Positions 44,016 through 52,119 of a stretch of 64,000 nt of DNA are shown one piece after another (the stretch's first letter is position 1; the number at the start of each line of letters is the position of its first letter). The stretch comes from Pelagicoccus sp. SDUM812003 (GTDB taxonomy: Bacteria; Verrucomicrobiota; Verrucomicrobiia; Opitutales; Opitutaceae). The position numbers and the translations under genes are program-made. The DNA lies in NCBI RefSeq assembly GCF_031127815.1, contig NZ_JARXHY010000012.1:124001-188000 (forward strand). Reading direction: 5' to 3'. The notes beneath the pieces are model-generated. The model was not told the DNA's origin. It searched no databases and worked only from the letters and a program-made list of their open reading frames with translations.

Positions 44016-44660
44016 AGATATGGGTCTCCGACGTAGGTTGCTAGGTTTTCAAAACAAGCGGCGAATCTAGAGGGCTTCCGGGAGATCTATCAGAAAATCC
44101 AGCGATGATTTAGAGTAGAAATTGGAACTGGACTAGGCGCTTGAGACTATGAGGTAACTAAAGGTCTTATCGGACTTCCTGTTGAGCTTAAAAAAGCGGT
44201 AGGGTACTACACCCACTAGCTTTTAAACCGCATTTACAAAAACTCCGCTAAAACTAACGTCTTTTTACATAAGACAACCTAGTGTTAGCGGACAGTTTAC
44301 ACAAAAGCGAGAAATCTCTCCCAAAACTAGGAGAAAAGGTAAGTTTTTTGGTCCTAAAACTATCGCATTCCCCTATGTTTAAAAAACGGGTAAGTCCCGA
44401 TTGCTAATAAATGTAAAACGACAGGGCGTTCGCGGTCGCTGAAGGAAAATAGCCTCAGGAGACTGGAGAATCCTGAGAAAGGGCTTCGGTCAAGCAGGTT
44501 GGCTCGAGCGAAATTGGAGGCTGCGACGCCAAGCAAACGCGCTTCAAAGCGTCGGTGAGCCGCTTGCGGCTACGCTTTGCCGCCACGCCGATGTCGAATC
44601 GCCTCGATAGACCCTGAAATTCCTCGTCCGTCGAGGCTCGCCTTGAGGCGGACGCAGAGT
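44016..44660. other. Long AT-rich non-coding region upstream of the sigma factor gene
   Basis: 645 bp with no supportable gene between trpE and the sigma gene (both on the minus strand). It holds the 44245-44291 hairpin, three near-copies of TAAAACTA (around 44250, 44325 and 44356), a GTGGGT/ACCC-TAC foldback with T6 on the minus strand near 44195-44218, and CTCAGGA-N10-TCCTGAG (44454-44477) just past trpE. Together these suggest trpE termination near 44450 and a long regulated leader for the sigma gene. Confidence 0.5.
44245..44291 (-). promoter_or_regulatory. 47-nt nested hairpin in the sigma factor upstream region
   Basis: CCGCTAAAACTA (44245-44256) pairs with TAGTGTTAGCGG (44280-44291) at 11 of 12 positions; inside it GTCTT (44259-44263) pairs with AAGAC (44271-44275) around a 7-nt loop. 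It lies about 230 bp upstream of the sigma factor start, in an otherwise low-complexity AT-rich region, so the structure stands out. It may be a leader fold, a terminator remnant or a small RNA; the strand is assigned only by the downstream gene. Confidence 0.45.
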
Positions 44661-46166
44661 CTAGGCCTTGAAGTCCGAAGCCAGCCCGACCGCTTTGAAG
44701 AGGGCGGAGGCTTTGAAGATGGTTTCCTGATACTCGCTCTCGGGCACCGAGTCGGCCACGATGCCAGCGCCTGCCTGGATGATCACTTTTCCGTCCTTTA
44801 TCATAGCGGTGCGCAGCGTGATGCACGAGTCGAGATTGCCGTTGTAGCTGAAGTAGCCAAGGGCGCCGGAGTAGAACTCCCGCTGATCCGGTTCGTTTTC
44901 AGCGATGATTTGCATGGCCCTGATCTTCGGAGCTCCGCTGACCGTGCCGGCCGGGAACGTTGCTCGCATGAGATCGAAGGCGCTTTTATCGCTAGCGAGG
45001 GTGCCTTCCACCTGCGACACGATGTGCATGACGTGGGAGTAGCGCTCCACAATCATATAGTCGGGCACTTCCACTGAACCAAATTTGCAAACGCGGCCGA
45101 TGTCGTTTCGGGCCAGGTCGACCAGCATGAGGTGCTCCGCCTTCTCCTTCTCGTCGGCAAGCAGCTCCTTCTCCAGCTCCAAGTCCTGCTCGACCGACTT
45201 GCCGCGATGGCGAGTGCCAGCGATGGGGCGAATCTCCACCTTGTCGCCTGTCAATCGTACGTGCACCTCGGGTGACGCTCCCACAATAGCGAAGTCGTCC
45301 GTTTCCAGAAGGAACATGTAGGGAGACGGATTAACCGTCCGCAATGCGCGGTACAGATCGAGGCCGGAGTTTTGAAAGTCCTTTTCGAAACGCTGGCTCA
45401 GCACCACTTGGATGATGTCTCCGGAACGGATGTACTCCTTTGTCCGCTCGACCATATCCTCGAAGTCGCTCTTAACGAAATTGCCCGACGGCACCTGAAT
45501 TTCGCCTGGCGGGTTCAACGGGGCGGCGTTCAGCGAGCAGCGCCCTTCGAGCTTGCTCTTCAAATAGCTCAACTCTTCGAGAGCGGAGTCGTAAGCTTCA
45601 GCCGGAGAGGACTTGCCTTCCAACCGAGCGTTCACTAGCAGGCGCATGGTCTGCTTGGCGCGATCGAAGATCACCATCGAATCGGCCAGCATGTAGTAGG
45701 CGAGCGGAGAGCCGTGGCAATTGTTCGCGGCCAAAGGGACCACCGGTTCGATCCGCGAGATGTATTCATAAGAAAGATACCCAACCGCGCCTCCGGTGAA
45801 AGGGGCCAAGTCCGGCATCTCCACGGGTTGGTGCTTGGCGATTTCCTCCTCGATCAGAGTCAGGGGATCCTGAGGCGTTTCGATTTCGATCGGAGCTCTT
45901 CCCGCTTCCTCTATGATGGTGCGGTCCTGGTAGCTTTTGAAAATCTTTCGAGGGCGACAGGCGATGAAGGTGTAGCGCGACAGCCTCTCGCCCCCTTCGA
46001 TCGATTCCAGAAGAAACGCTGGCCCATCGGTCTTCAGTTTGCCGTAGGCAGTGACCGGCGTCTCCAGATCCGCCATCAGGTCGGCGAAAACCGGTATGAC
46101 ATTTCCTTGCTGAGCAAGCCTTTCGAAGGTTTCTAGATCGATGTTCGGGTGTAGTTGATGAGCCAT
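44661..46166 (-). CDS. trpE: Anthranilate synthase component I
   Basis: 501 residues. Converts chorismate to anthranilate with ammonia supplied by the TrpG glutamine amidotransferase subunit; no TrpG domain is fused here and none is adjacent. The feedback-binding LLES motif (AFLLESIEGGERLSRYTF, about 50-66) for tryptophan is present. The chorismate-binding core (about 230-495) has IRSGDIIQVVLSQRF, PSPYMF, GASPEV, the PIAGTRHRG segment, HLMLVDLARNDIG, and GTVSGAPK with the catalytic residues. Length fits a stand-alone TrpE. It is separated from the downstream sigma gene by 645 bp, and lies 173 bp upstream of tRNA-Arg on the opposite strand. Confidence 0.96.
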   Translation of the reverse strand: MAHQLHPNIDLETFERLAQQGNVIPVFADLMADLETPVTAYGKLKTDGPAFLLESIEGGERLSRYTFIACRPRKIFKSYQDRTIIEEAGRAPIEIETPQDPLTLIEEEIAKHQPVEMPDLAPFTGGAVGYLSYEYISRIEPVVPLAANNCHGSPLAYYMLADSMVIFDRAKQTMRLLVNARLEGKSSPAEAYDSALEELSYLKSKLEGRCSLNAAPLNPPGEIQVPSGNFVKSDFEDMVERTKEYIRSGDIIQVVLSQRFEKDFQNSGLDLYRALRTVNPSPYMFLLETDDFAIVGASPEVHVRLTGDKVEIRPIAGTRHRGKSVEQDLELEKELLADEKEKAEHLMLVDLARNDIGRVCKFGSVEVPDYMIVERYSHVMHIVSQVEGTLASDKSAFDLMRATFPAGTVSGAPKIRAMQIIAENEPDQREFYSGALGYFSYNGNLDSCITLRTAMIKDGKVIIQAGAGIVADSVPESEYQETIFKASALFKAVGLASDFKA

Positions 46167-46339
46167 AGCGCCTGGGGGCTTACAAGATGGGCGAGAGGCT
46201 AGCCCTAAAGCGCTCTCTGTCTACGAAATTGTGCGCGCTCGCTGGCGGTGAAACCCTCGCCTGTTTTCCGCTTTGACAAGGCGTGGACGACGACTTTTAA
46301 ACGCAGCTCTATTCGACGCCCTGTTGCGTCGGTTCTCAC

Positions 46340-46416
46340 GCGGCAGTAGCTCAGCTGGATAGAGCAACGGATTTCTAATCCGTGGGTCGGGGGTTCAAGT
46401 CCCTCCTGCCGTGCCA
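46340..46416 (+). tRNA. tRNA-Arg (anticodon TCT)
   Basis: Complete 77-nt cloverleaf with an encoded CCA end. Acceptor GCGGCAG pairs with CTGCCGT (first pair G-U), D arm GCTC/GAGC, anticodon stem ACGGA/TCCGT with loop TTTCTAA so the anticodon is TCT (decoding AGA/AGG), and T arm GGGGG/CCCTC with loop TTCAAGT. No intron. Confidence 0.97.
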
Positions 46417-46553
46417 GGCCAAGCCGAGAAGGAGAGCGGCGGAGAGCAAAGGCACTCGCTTGTTGCAATGATATGCAAGACATCGTTTTGCTTGAAGTTG
46501 CATTGATTTGCATCTTATAACCCAAAACTGACCCCGTAACCCTTTCGTACCCC
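46417..46553. other. Short region between tRNA-Arg and the beta-helix gene with TTGCA-type repeats
   Basis: TTGCA-N7-TGCAA and several further TTGCA/TGCAT copies occur within 46463-46515, followed by a pyrimidine-rich ACCCCGTAACCC segment. tRNA 3-prime ends often serve as integrase attachment sites; no integrase gene or flanking copy of the tRNA end is present, so this is only noted. Confidence 0.3.
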
Positions 46554-49500
46554 ATGACGCACCTGCCTCGATTTTCGACCTTTCTCGCCGCTTTCGTTTT
46601 CGTATGCTCATTTGCCTGCCGACTGGACGCTTCGGGCTCGTTCTACACCGATGCGTTTCCCGACGACCAGGCCATCACCTTGAGCGCGGACCGGTTTCCC
46701 GTGGTCGGCGACGGCCACGCCGACGACACCGAAGCGCTGCAAATGGCGATCAACGCGGTGCAGGAGCGATCGGAATACGGGATTCTGCTGGTTCCGCCCG
46801 GACGCTACCGAATCACCGATACCGTCTACGTTTGGAAAGGCATCCGCCTCATCGGCTACGGCGAAGAGCGGCCTGAGATCTATCTCGGAAAAAATACGCC
46901 TGGCTTCCAGGGCGGCAGCTCGCGCTACCTGATACACTTCGCCAGCAATCGCCCGAGAGAAGGTCAGGCGATTCGCGACGCAAATCCGGGCACCTTCTAC
47001 AGCGCCTTGAGCAACCTGAATATCGTCATCGATGACGGAAACCCAGCAGCGGTCGGAGTACGCTCGCATTTCGCTCAGCATAGCTTTCTCGCCCATATCG
47101 ACTTTCACACCGGCTCCGGGAAAGCAGGGGTGGAGAAAGTGGGAAACATAATCGAGAACTGCCGTTTCCTAGGCGGCGACTACGGCATCCTCACGACGAA
47201 GCCGTCTCCGAGTTGGCCGTTCGTGATGGTCGATTCGCAGTTCAAGGGACAACGCAAGGCATCGATCCGCACGGAGGAAGCAGGACTGACCCTGCTGCGT
47301 ATACAGTTTTCCGATACGCCCACTGCCATCTTGGTAAACCCCGACCGGGCCGAAGAGCTCTTTCTAAAGGATTCAACCTTCACGGACATCTCCGGACCGG
47401 CTCTCGTCATCAGCGACGAGTTCAACGCTCGACCCCAGTTCAACCTTGAAAACGTGGTCGCCAAAAACACGCCGGTCCTCGCTACGTTTCGAAAGAGCGG
47501 CGAAAGCGTGCGCAGCGAGGAGGAAATCTATCGGATTTCATCGTTCACACATGGCCTGCAAATCGCCGATCTGGCCAGCGAGCCGGTTCTGAAGACCACT
47601 TTCGAAATTGAGGCGCTCGAGGAAATGCCCGCAGCGGTGTCGTCCGACATCCCCCCGCTGCCGCCGCAGTCGAGCTGGGCGAACGTCAAGGATTTCGGGG
47701 CCGAAGGCGACGGTGAAACAGATGACACCGTAGCGATTCGATCCGCTATCGAAGCGAGCAGGGCGGTCTACTTTCCGACGGGCCGGTATCGAGTGACGGA
47801 CACCATCGACCTTCTCGAGAAAAGCGTTTTGGTCGGACTGAGCCCCATCACCACGCAGATCCTTATCGACGACTACACGCCGGCTTTCATGGGACTGGCC
47901 GAAGAGCCAACCGCCGATCTCCAACGCATCGAGCGCTTGGGGCTGGATCCAGATGACCCAGCTGTCTTGAGGCGATTCACGCCTGCAGCTCCCCCTGTTT
48001 CGGGAAGTCCGGTGCCGCTATTGCTCGCCCCTCGCGGCGGCGAAACCGTGATCACTGGCATCGGCTTGAACACCGGCGGAGCCAATCCTAGCGCCGTCGC
48101 TCTAAAATGGATGGCCGGAGAGAACTCCATGGTGAACGACGTGCGCTTTCTCGGGGGCCACGGAACCTACCGGGCCGATGGATCGCCGGTGCCCGTCTAC
48201 AACGAAAATCGAACGGGCGATGGCGACTACCGACGCCGATGGGACTCTCAATACGCAAGTCTGTGGGTCACAAACGGTGGAGGCGGAACCTTCAAGAACA
48301 TCTGGTCGCCCAGTCCGTACGCCCAGGCCGGTATCTACGTTTCGGATACGAAAACCGAAGGTCGCGTGTACCAACTCTCTTTGGAGCACCATGTACGTTC
48401 AGAGATGAAACTCAGGAATGTCGAAAACTGGAGATTCTATGCAGTGCAGTTCGAGGAGGAAAGCGGGGAGGGGCCCGATGCGCTTCCGATCGAAATCGAA
48501 AACTGCCGAAATCTGCTTTTCGCCAACACCTATCTGTACCGAGTCGATCGCATGACCACGCCTTATCCGCATGGGATTCGCGTGCGCGGATCGGACGACC
48601 TGACCTTCAAGGGGATTCACGTCTACAGTCCCACCAAATTCTCCTTCGACGCCACGCTCTACGACCAATCGAGAGATGTGGAAATTCGCTCGCGTGAGAT
48701 CGCTAGGCTGAACCTTTCATCGCAGCCGCTGCCAGCGGAAAGAAACCAGAGAAAAAGCCCGGTTCGACCGAAGGAGAGTAGCGTTCGAGAATTGGCCAAG
48801 GGATTCGACTTCATCGATGGCAGCGCTACGGACAGTCAAGGCAATCTCTACTTCGTGGATGCGCGCCTGCATCGAATCTATCGATGGGAGGCTGGAGACG
48901 AAACCTTGTCGCTGGTGCGCGACACCCCATTTGAACCAATTGCGCTGGAAGTCGATACGCAAGACAACCTGATCGTCCTCGCAAAGAACCAGCGTGTCTT
49001 CGCGTTTTCGCCGACCGATGTATCCGAAGAGTTGCTACCTCTGAAAAGAGAAACGGCAAAGGAGCGGGCGTCCGGCATCGCCATTCACCCCGGGCACCGC
49101 TGGCGGGATTCGCACGATCTTCTCGAGGTGTCCACTGCTCCGTCACGCTATCACTTTATCTGTCCTGACGGCGAAACCTATCTCACTGGACTAGATGCGT
49201 TGCGATCGCGCGGATGCTACTCGCTGCGAAAGGCGCGGCCAAACGTCCATTTCTATCTGGCCGACGAGTTTGGGCAAAAGACTTGGCGGTATTCGGTATC
49301 CAATGACGGAAACTTGCATTCGCCCTCTCTCTTCGCGGAGGAGGGGGAACTTGATCTCGCGGTCGACGAAAACGGAAACGTCTATATCGCCGCTGGACAG
49401 ATTCACGTCTATGACCGCAATGGACGGAAGATCGACACCATAGAGGTTCCTCAACGACCCGCCTCGATCTCCTTCGGGGGAGAGTCCTTCAAGACGCTCT

Positions 49501-49562
49501 ATATCTGCGCTCGAAGCGCGCTCTACAGCATCGAGCTCGAGGTGGCAGGACAGCGGCTTTAG
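46554..49562 (+). CDS. Exported double beta-helix (pectate lyase-3 / GH55-like) protein with C-terminal propeller
   Basis: 1002 residues. Signal peptide about 1-26. First parallel beta-helix domain (about 40-340) begins with VGDGHADDTEALQMAIN ... PPGRYRITDT and a second (about 375-700) with FGAEGDGETDDTVAIRSAI ... PTGRYRVTDT, the standard starts of pectate_lyase_3 superfamily repeats. Two tandem right-handed helices in one chain are the fold of GH55 exo-beta-1,3-glucanases and some phage-tail/pectinase proteins. Residues about 740-1002 look like a six-bladed propeller of the SMP-30/NHL type (DSQGNLYFVDARLHRIYRW, LDLAVDENGNVYIAAGQIHVYDRNGRKID). Probably exported and active on, or binding to, a beta-glucan or other polysaccharide. 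The catalytic residues could not be placed. Confidence 0.85.
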   Translation: MTHLPRFSTFLAAFVFVCSFACRLDASGSFYTDAFPDDQAITLSADRFPVVGDGHADDTEALQMAINAVQERSEYGILLVPPGRYRITDTVYVWKGIRLIGYGEERPEIYLGKNTPGFQGGSSRYLIHFASNRPREGQAIRDANPGTFYSALSNLNIVIDDGNPAAVGVRSHFAQHSFLAHIDFHTGSGKAGVEKVGNIIENCRFLGGDYGILTTKPSPSWPFVMVDSQFKGQRKASIRTEEAGLTLLRIQFSDTPTAILVNPDRAEELFLKDSTFTDISGPALVISDEFNARPQFNLENVVAKNTPVLATFRKSGESVRSEEEIYRISSFTHGLQIADLASEPVLKTTFEIEALEEMPAAVSSDIPPLPPQSSWANVKDFGAEGDGETDDTVAIRSAIEASRAVYFPTGRYRVTDTIDLLEKSVLVGLSPITTQILIDDYTPAFMGLAEEPTADLQRIERLGLDPDDPAVLRRFTPAAPPVSGSPVPLLLAPRGGETVITGIGLNTGGANPSAVALKWMAGENSMVNDVRFLGGHGTYRADGSPVPVYNENRTGDGDYRRRWDSQYASLWVTNGGGGTFKNIWSPSPYAQAGIYVSDTKTEGRVYQLSLEHHVRSEMKLRNVENWRFYAVQFEEESGEGPDALPIEIENCRNLLFANTYLYRVDRMTTPYPHGIRVRGSDDLTFKGIHVYSPTKFSFDATLYDQSRDVEIRSREIARLNLSSQPLPAERNQRKSPVRPKESSVRELAKGFDFIDGSATDSQGNLYFVDARLHRIYRWEAGDETLSLVRDTPFEPIALEVDTQDNLIVLAKNQRVFAFSPTDVSEELLPLKRETAKERASGIAIHPGHRWRDSHDLLEVSTAPSRYHFICPDGETYLTGLDALRSRGCYSLRKARPNVHFYLADEFGQKTWRYSVSNDGNLHSPSLFAEEGELDLAVDENGNVYIAAGQIHVYDRNGRKIDTIEVPQRPASISFGGESFKTLYICARSALYSIELEVAGQRL

Positions 49563-49590
49563 CAAGTTGCGATGCCACGCTTGTCCTCGG

Positions 49591-51573
49591 TCAAAGCGAC
49601 TGCGAGGTGCCGAGCCAGTGGGTCAGCATTCGTTTGAGCTTCGAGAAGCTCACTGGCTTGGATAGGTAGTCGCTCATGCCCACCTCGACGCAGCGTTCGC
49701 GGTCCTCTGGTGTGGCGTGAGCGGTCATGGCGACGATCGGAACGTCCTTGTTGGGCGTATTCGAAGCGCGTATCCGCTTGCTGGTTTCGAAGCCATCCAG
49801 CTTCGGCATGCTGATATCGAGCAAAATGAAGTCGTAGCTTTCCTTTTCGATCATCTCTAGGGCTTCCAATCCATTGCTGGCGACGTCGACACGGTGGCCT
49901 AGGTCGTTTAGCAAGGCGCTCATCAACTCGCGGTTCACCAGCTCGTCTTCCACCAGTAGGATATCCGCAGCGTTGTTCTGCGCTTCGAGCGCCTCTTCGG
50001 ATCCGTCCGATTTCACATCTTCGAAAGGCGATAGGACCGGCTGGACTGGGATCAAAACGTGAAAACGGCTACCCATTCCCTCTTTGCTCTCGCATTCGAT
50101 GGTCCCGTTCATGGCGTTCACGATCTTTTGCGATATGGCGAGTCCCAATCCCATGCCGCCGTACTCGCGCGTCCAGCTCCCGTCGATCTGCGAAAACGGT
50201 TTGAAGAGCATCTTCTGGTTTTCCGCGGAAATCCCGATTCCGGTGTCCTCCACTGTGAGTCTTAGGATGTATCCATCGCTTCGCGACGTCAGGCGCGTGC
50301 GGACACGCACGAAGCCTTTGTCGGTGAACTTGACCGCGTTGTTCACCAGATTGAGCATCACCTGTCTCAGGCGTCCTTCGTCCAAGAGCAACAGAACATC
50401 CTCGAACCCGTCTTCGCTAGAATCCATGTAGGTCAGCTCGACGTCTTTGGCCGCGGCCTGCGGCTCGAGCAGAAATACCACATTCTGGCAGACTTCCTGA
50501 TAGGAAACGCGATCCTCTGATAGCTTGAGCTTTCCGCGTTCGATGCGGCTGAAATCGAGGATTTCGTCGATCAGCCTCAGGAGTTGTTCCGCGGATTGAC
50601 GGATCAAGCCGAGCTCCTTTTGGCTCAAATCGTCTTTTGATTCCCGTTGAAGCTTCTCCACGTAACCAATGATCGGATTCAGCGGAGTTCTCAGTTCATG
50701 CGAAGTGGTCGCGAGAAACTCGCTCTTCGCAACCGAAGCCGCCTTGGCCGCTTCCATAGCGGCTTCCAGTTCCTCGTTGCGCTTCTTCAAGTCTACAGTG
50801 CGCTTTTCCACCTTTCGCTCGAGTTCCGCATTCATGTCTCGGAGAGATGCGTCGCGCTTGCTGATCTTTTCCAACATGAGATTGAAGCTGTCGACCAACT
50901 TGCCGATTTCATCGTTGTAGCGCTTGCGCGCCCGTCGCTCGAGCGTGTCTTCGTTGGTTACGTCGGAAGTCACCTCGACGAGCTCCTGTATCGGTTCGGT
51001 TATCAGCTTTATCAGTCGGGCCGCGAGAAGGAGCGTGATGCCCACGCCTGCGCTCAGTAGGAGCAGCGCCATCCAGATGCTTCGGTTTACGAATCGAGTG
51101 TAGGAATCGGTCCCCATCTCGATCAGCAGCTTCCCGAGGAACTGGCCGTCTTCGCTATGGATGTCGCTGGCGAAGTGGAGACGCTTGCCCATCCATTTTT
51201 CGCCATCGAAATCTGGATACTCCGAAGGGGCGCTGCCTTGCGTGCGAGAGTACGAGGAAAAGACATTTCCCTGTTCATCATACAGTACGACCGCTTCGAG
51301 ATCGGCTTCAGCCTTCAGCGAGTCGACGTATTCCTTGGCCGTAGCAGGATCCTGATACAGAAGCGCCGCCTCCGTATTGCTCTCCAGAATCTCGCTCAAC
51401 GCTCGCAGCATGCTGACCTTTCGCTCCAGGAAGGAGTCCCACTCGCGGTAGAGCGAGATCGAAAGCAATCCGGTCAAGGTGACGAGGCTGGAGATGGCGC
51501 AAATCCCCAGGAGCTTATTTCTCAGGGAGAGGTTGCGGAAACGCGACTGGAAAGCTGCTTTCATTTTGCTCAT
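49591..51573 (-). CDS. Hybrid histidine kinase with CHASE8-like sensor and receiver
   Basis: 660 residues, membrane-bound. TM1 at about 20-43, an extracytoplasmic CHASE8-like domain of about 110 residues (44-160, SEILESNTEAALLYQDPATA), TM2 at about 164-186, HAMP (187-245) and a coiled-coil helix, then HisKA with His in TTSHELRTPLN (about 290), HATPase (N box MLNLVNNAVKF; G2 GGMGLGLAISQKI), and a C-terminal receiver (about 540-655) with ILLDISMP and LSKP. Its start overlaps the stop of the YfiR-family gene (ATGA at 51570-51573), so it is translationally coupled to it. The order receptor, YfiR, kinase places it as the readout of a periplasmic signal module. Confidence 0.93.
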   Translation of the reverse strand: MSKMKAAFQSRFRNLSLRNKLLGICAISSLVTLTGLLSISLYREWDSFLERKVSMLRALSEILESNTEAALLYQDPATAKEYVDSLKAEADLEAVVLYDEQGNVFSSYSRTQGSAPSEYPDFDGEKWMGKRLHFASDIHSEDGQFLGKLLIEMGTDSYTRFVNRSIWMALLLLSAGVGITLLLAARLIKLITEPIQELVEVTSDVTNEDTLERRARKRYNDEIGKLVDSFNLMLEKISKRDASLRDMNAELERKVEKRTVDLKKRNEELEAAMEAAKAASVAKSEFLATTSHELRTPLNPIIGYVEKLQRESKDDLSQKELGLIRQSAEQLLRLIDEILDFSRIERGKLKLSEDRVSYQEVCQNVVFLLEPQAAAKDVELTYMDSSEDGFEDVLLLLDEGRLRQVMLNLVNNAVKFTDKGFVRVRTRLTSRSDGYILRLTVEDTGIGISAENQKMLFKPFSQIDGSWTREYGGMGLGLAISQKIVNAMNGTIECESKEGMGSRFHVLIPVQPVLSPFEDVKSDGSEEALEAQNNAADILLVEDELVNRELMSALLNDLGHRVDVASNGLEALEMIEKESYDFILLDISMPKLDGFETSKRIRASNTPNKDVPIVAMTAHATPEDRERCVEVGMSDYLSKPVSFSKLKRMLTHWLGTSQSL

Positions 51574-52109
51574 CGTATTTCAAGAGCGACGTCCAGTAGC
51601 TTGGACCTGAAGTCGACTCCGTGCTCTCGCGCGTTTTCGATGTGAATCATAAACCGGATGGTGTTCCTGCGGGTCACAAACTCGATGCATCCCCCCGCGC
51701 TGAGAAAGCCCTCCTCCTCGCCGATGGTCAGGATGTCGTGCTCCCGGCACGTCTTCATGAGCCGGCTCCAGCTCGATTTGTGCCCCTTGGCAACGTAAAG
51801 CACATCGATCGCTGAGAGGTCGTCTCCAGGATCTATGGTGACGATTTGCACAACGTCGCTGCGACCAGGCTGCTTGATGGCGCCCGCAGCGAGTCGACGC
51901 TCGATCTCTTTCGAGCCAACGACTCCGATCACGATGCCGTCCGCGGCCTGATCAGCGGTCCAGTTCACGTATTGGAGAAAACCGCTGATGTAGTTCGCCT
52001 TCACCTCGTCGATCTGCATCAACTGCCCGCTCGCTGGCGTGATGAGGCACGCGCAAGCGACGAAGGCGCTCGCCAAAACCGATAGCAATCTGGAGGGCAG
52101 GTGGCTCAT
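51570..52109 (-). CDS. YfiR-family periplasmic protein (DUF4154)
   Basis: 179 residues. Signal peptide about 1-28 (ends ASG), so periplasmic. The domain begins VKANYISGFLQYVNW and includes the conserved IVIGVVG segment and a C-terminal NTIRFMIHIENAREHGVDFRSKLL stretch, both typical of the YfiR/DUF4154 family; a Cys pair (C122, C141) may form a disulfide. YfiR proteins bind and repress partner membrane signalling proteins in the periplasm. It lies 10 bp after the TonB-dependent receptor and overlaps the hybrid kinase gene, so receptor, YfiR and kinase are one operon; the likely job is to relay a periplasmic or outer-membrane event to the kinase. Confidence 0.9.
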   Translation of the reverse strand: MSHLPSRLLSVLASAFVACACLITPASGQLMQIDEVKANYISGFLQYVNWTADQAADGIVIGVVGSKEIERRLAAGAIKQPGRSDVVQIVTIDPGDDLSAIDVLYVAKGHKSSWSRLMKTCREHDILTIGEEEGFLSAGGCIEFVTRRNTIRFMIHIENAREHGVDFRSKLLDVALEIR

Positions 52110-52119
52110 CTCGACGGGG

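Noticed and set aside
46205-46611. Open frames antisense to tRNA-Arg with the peptides EGLEPPTHG and RRDLNPRP
   Set aside because: These are the well-known false peptides produced by translating the reverse strand of a tRNA gene; no real gene is supported here.
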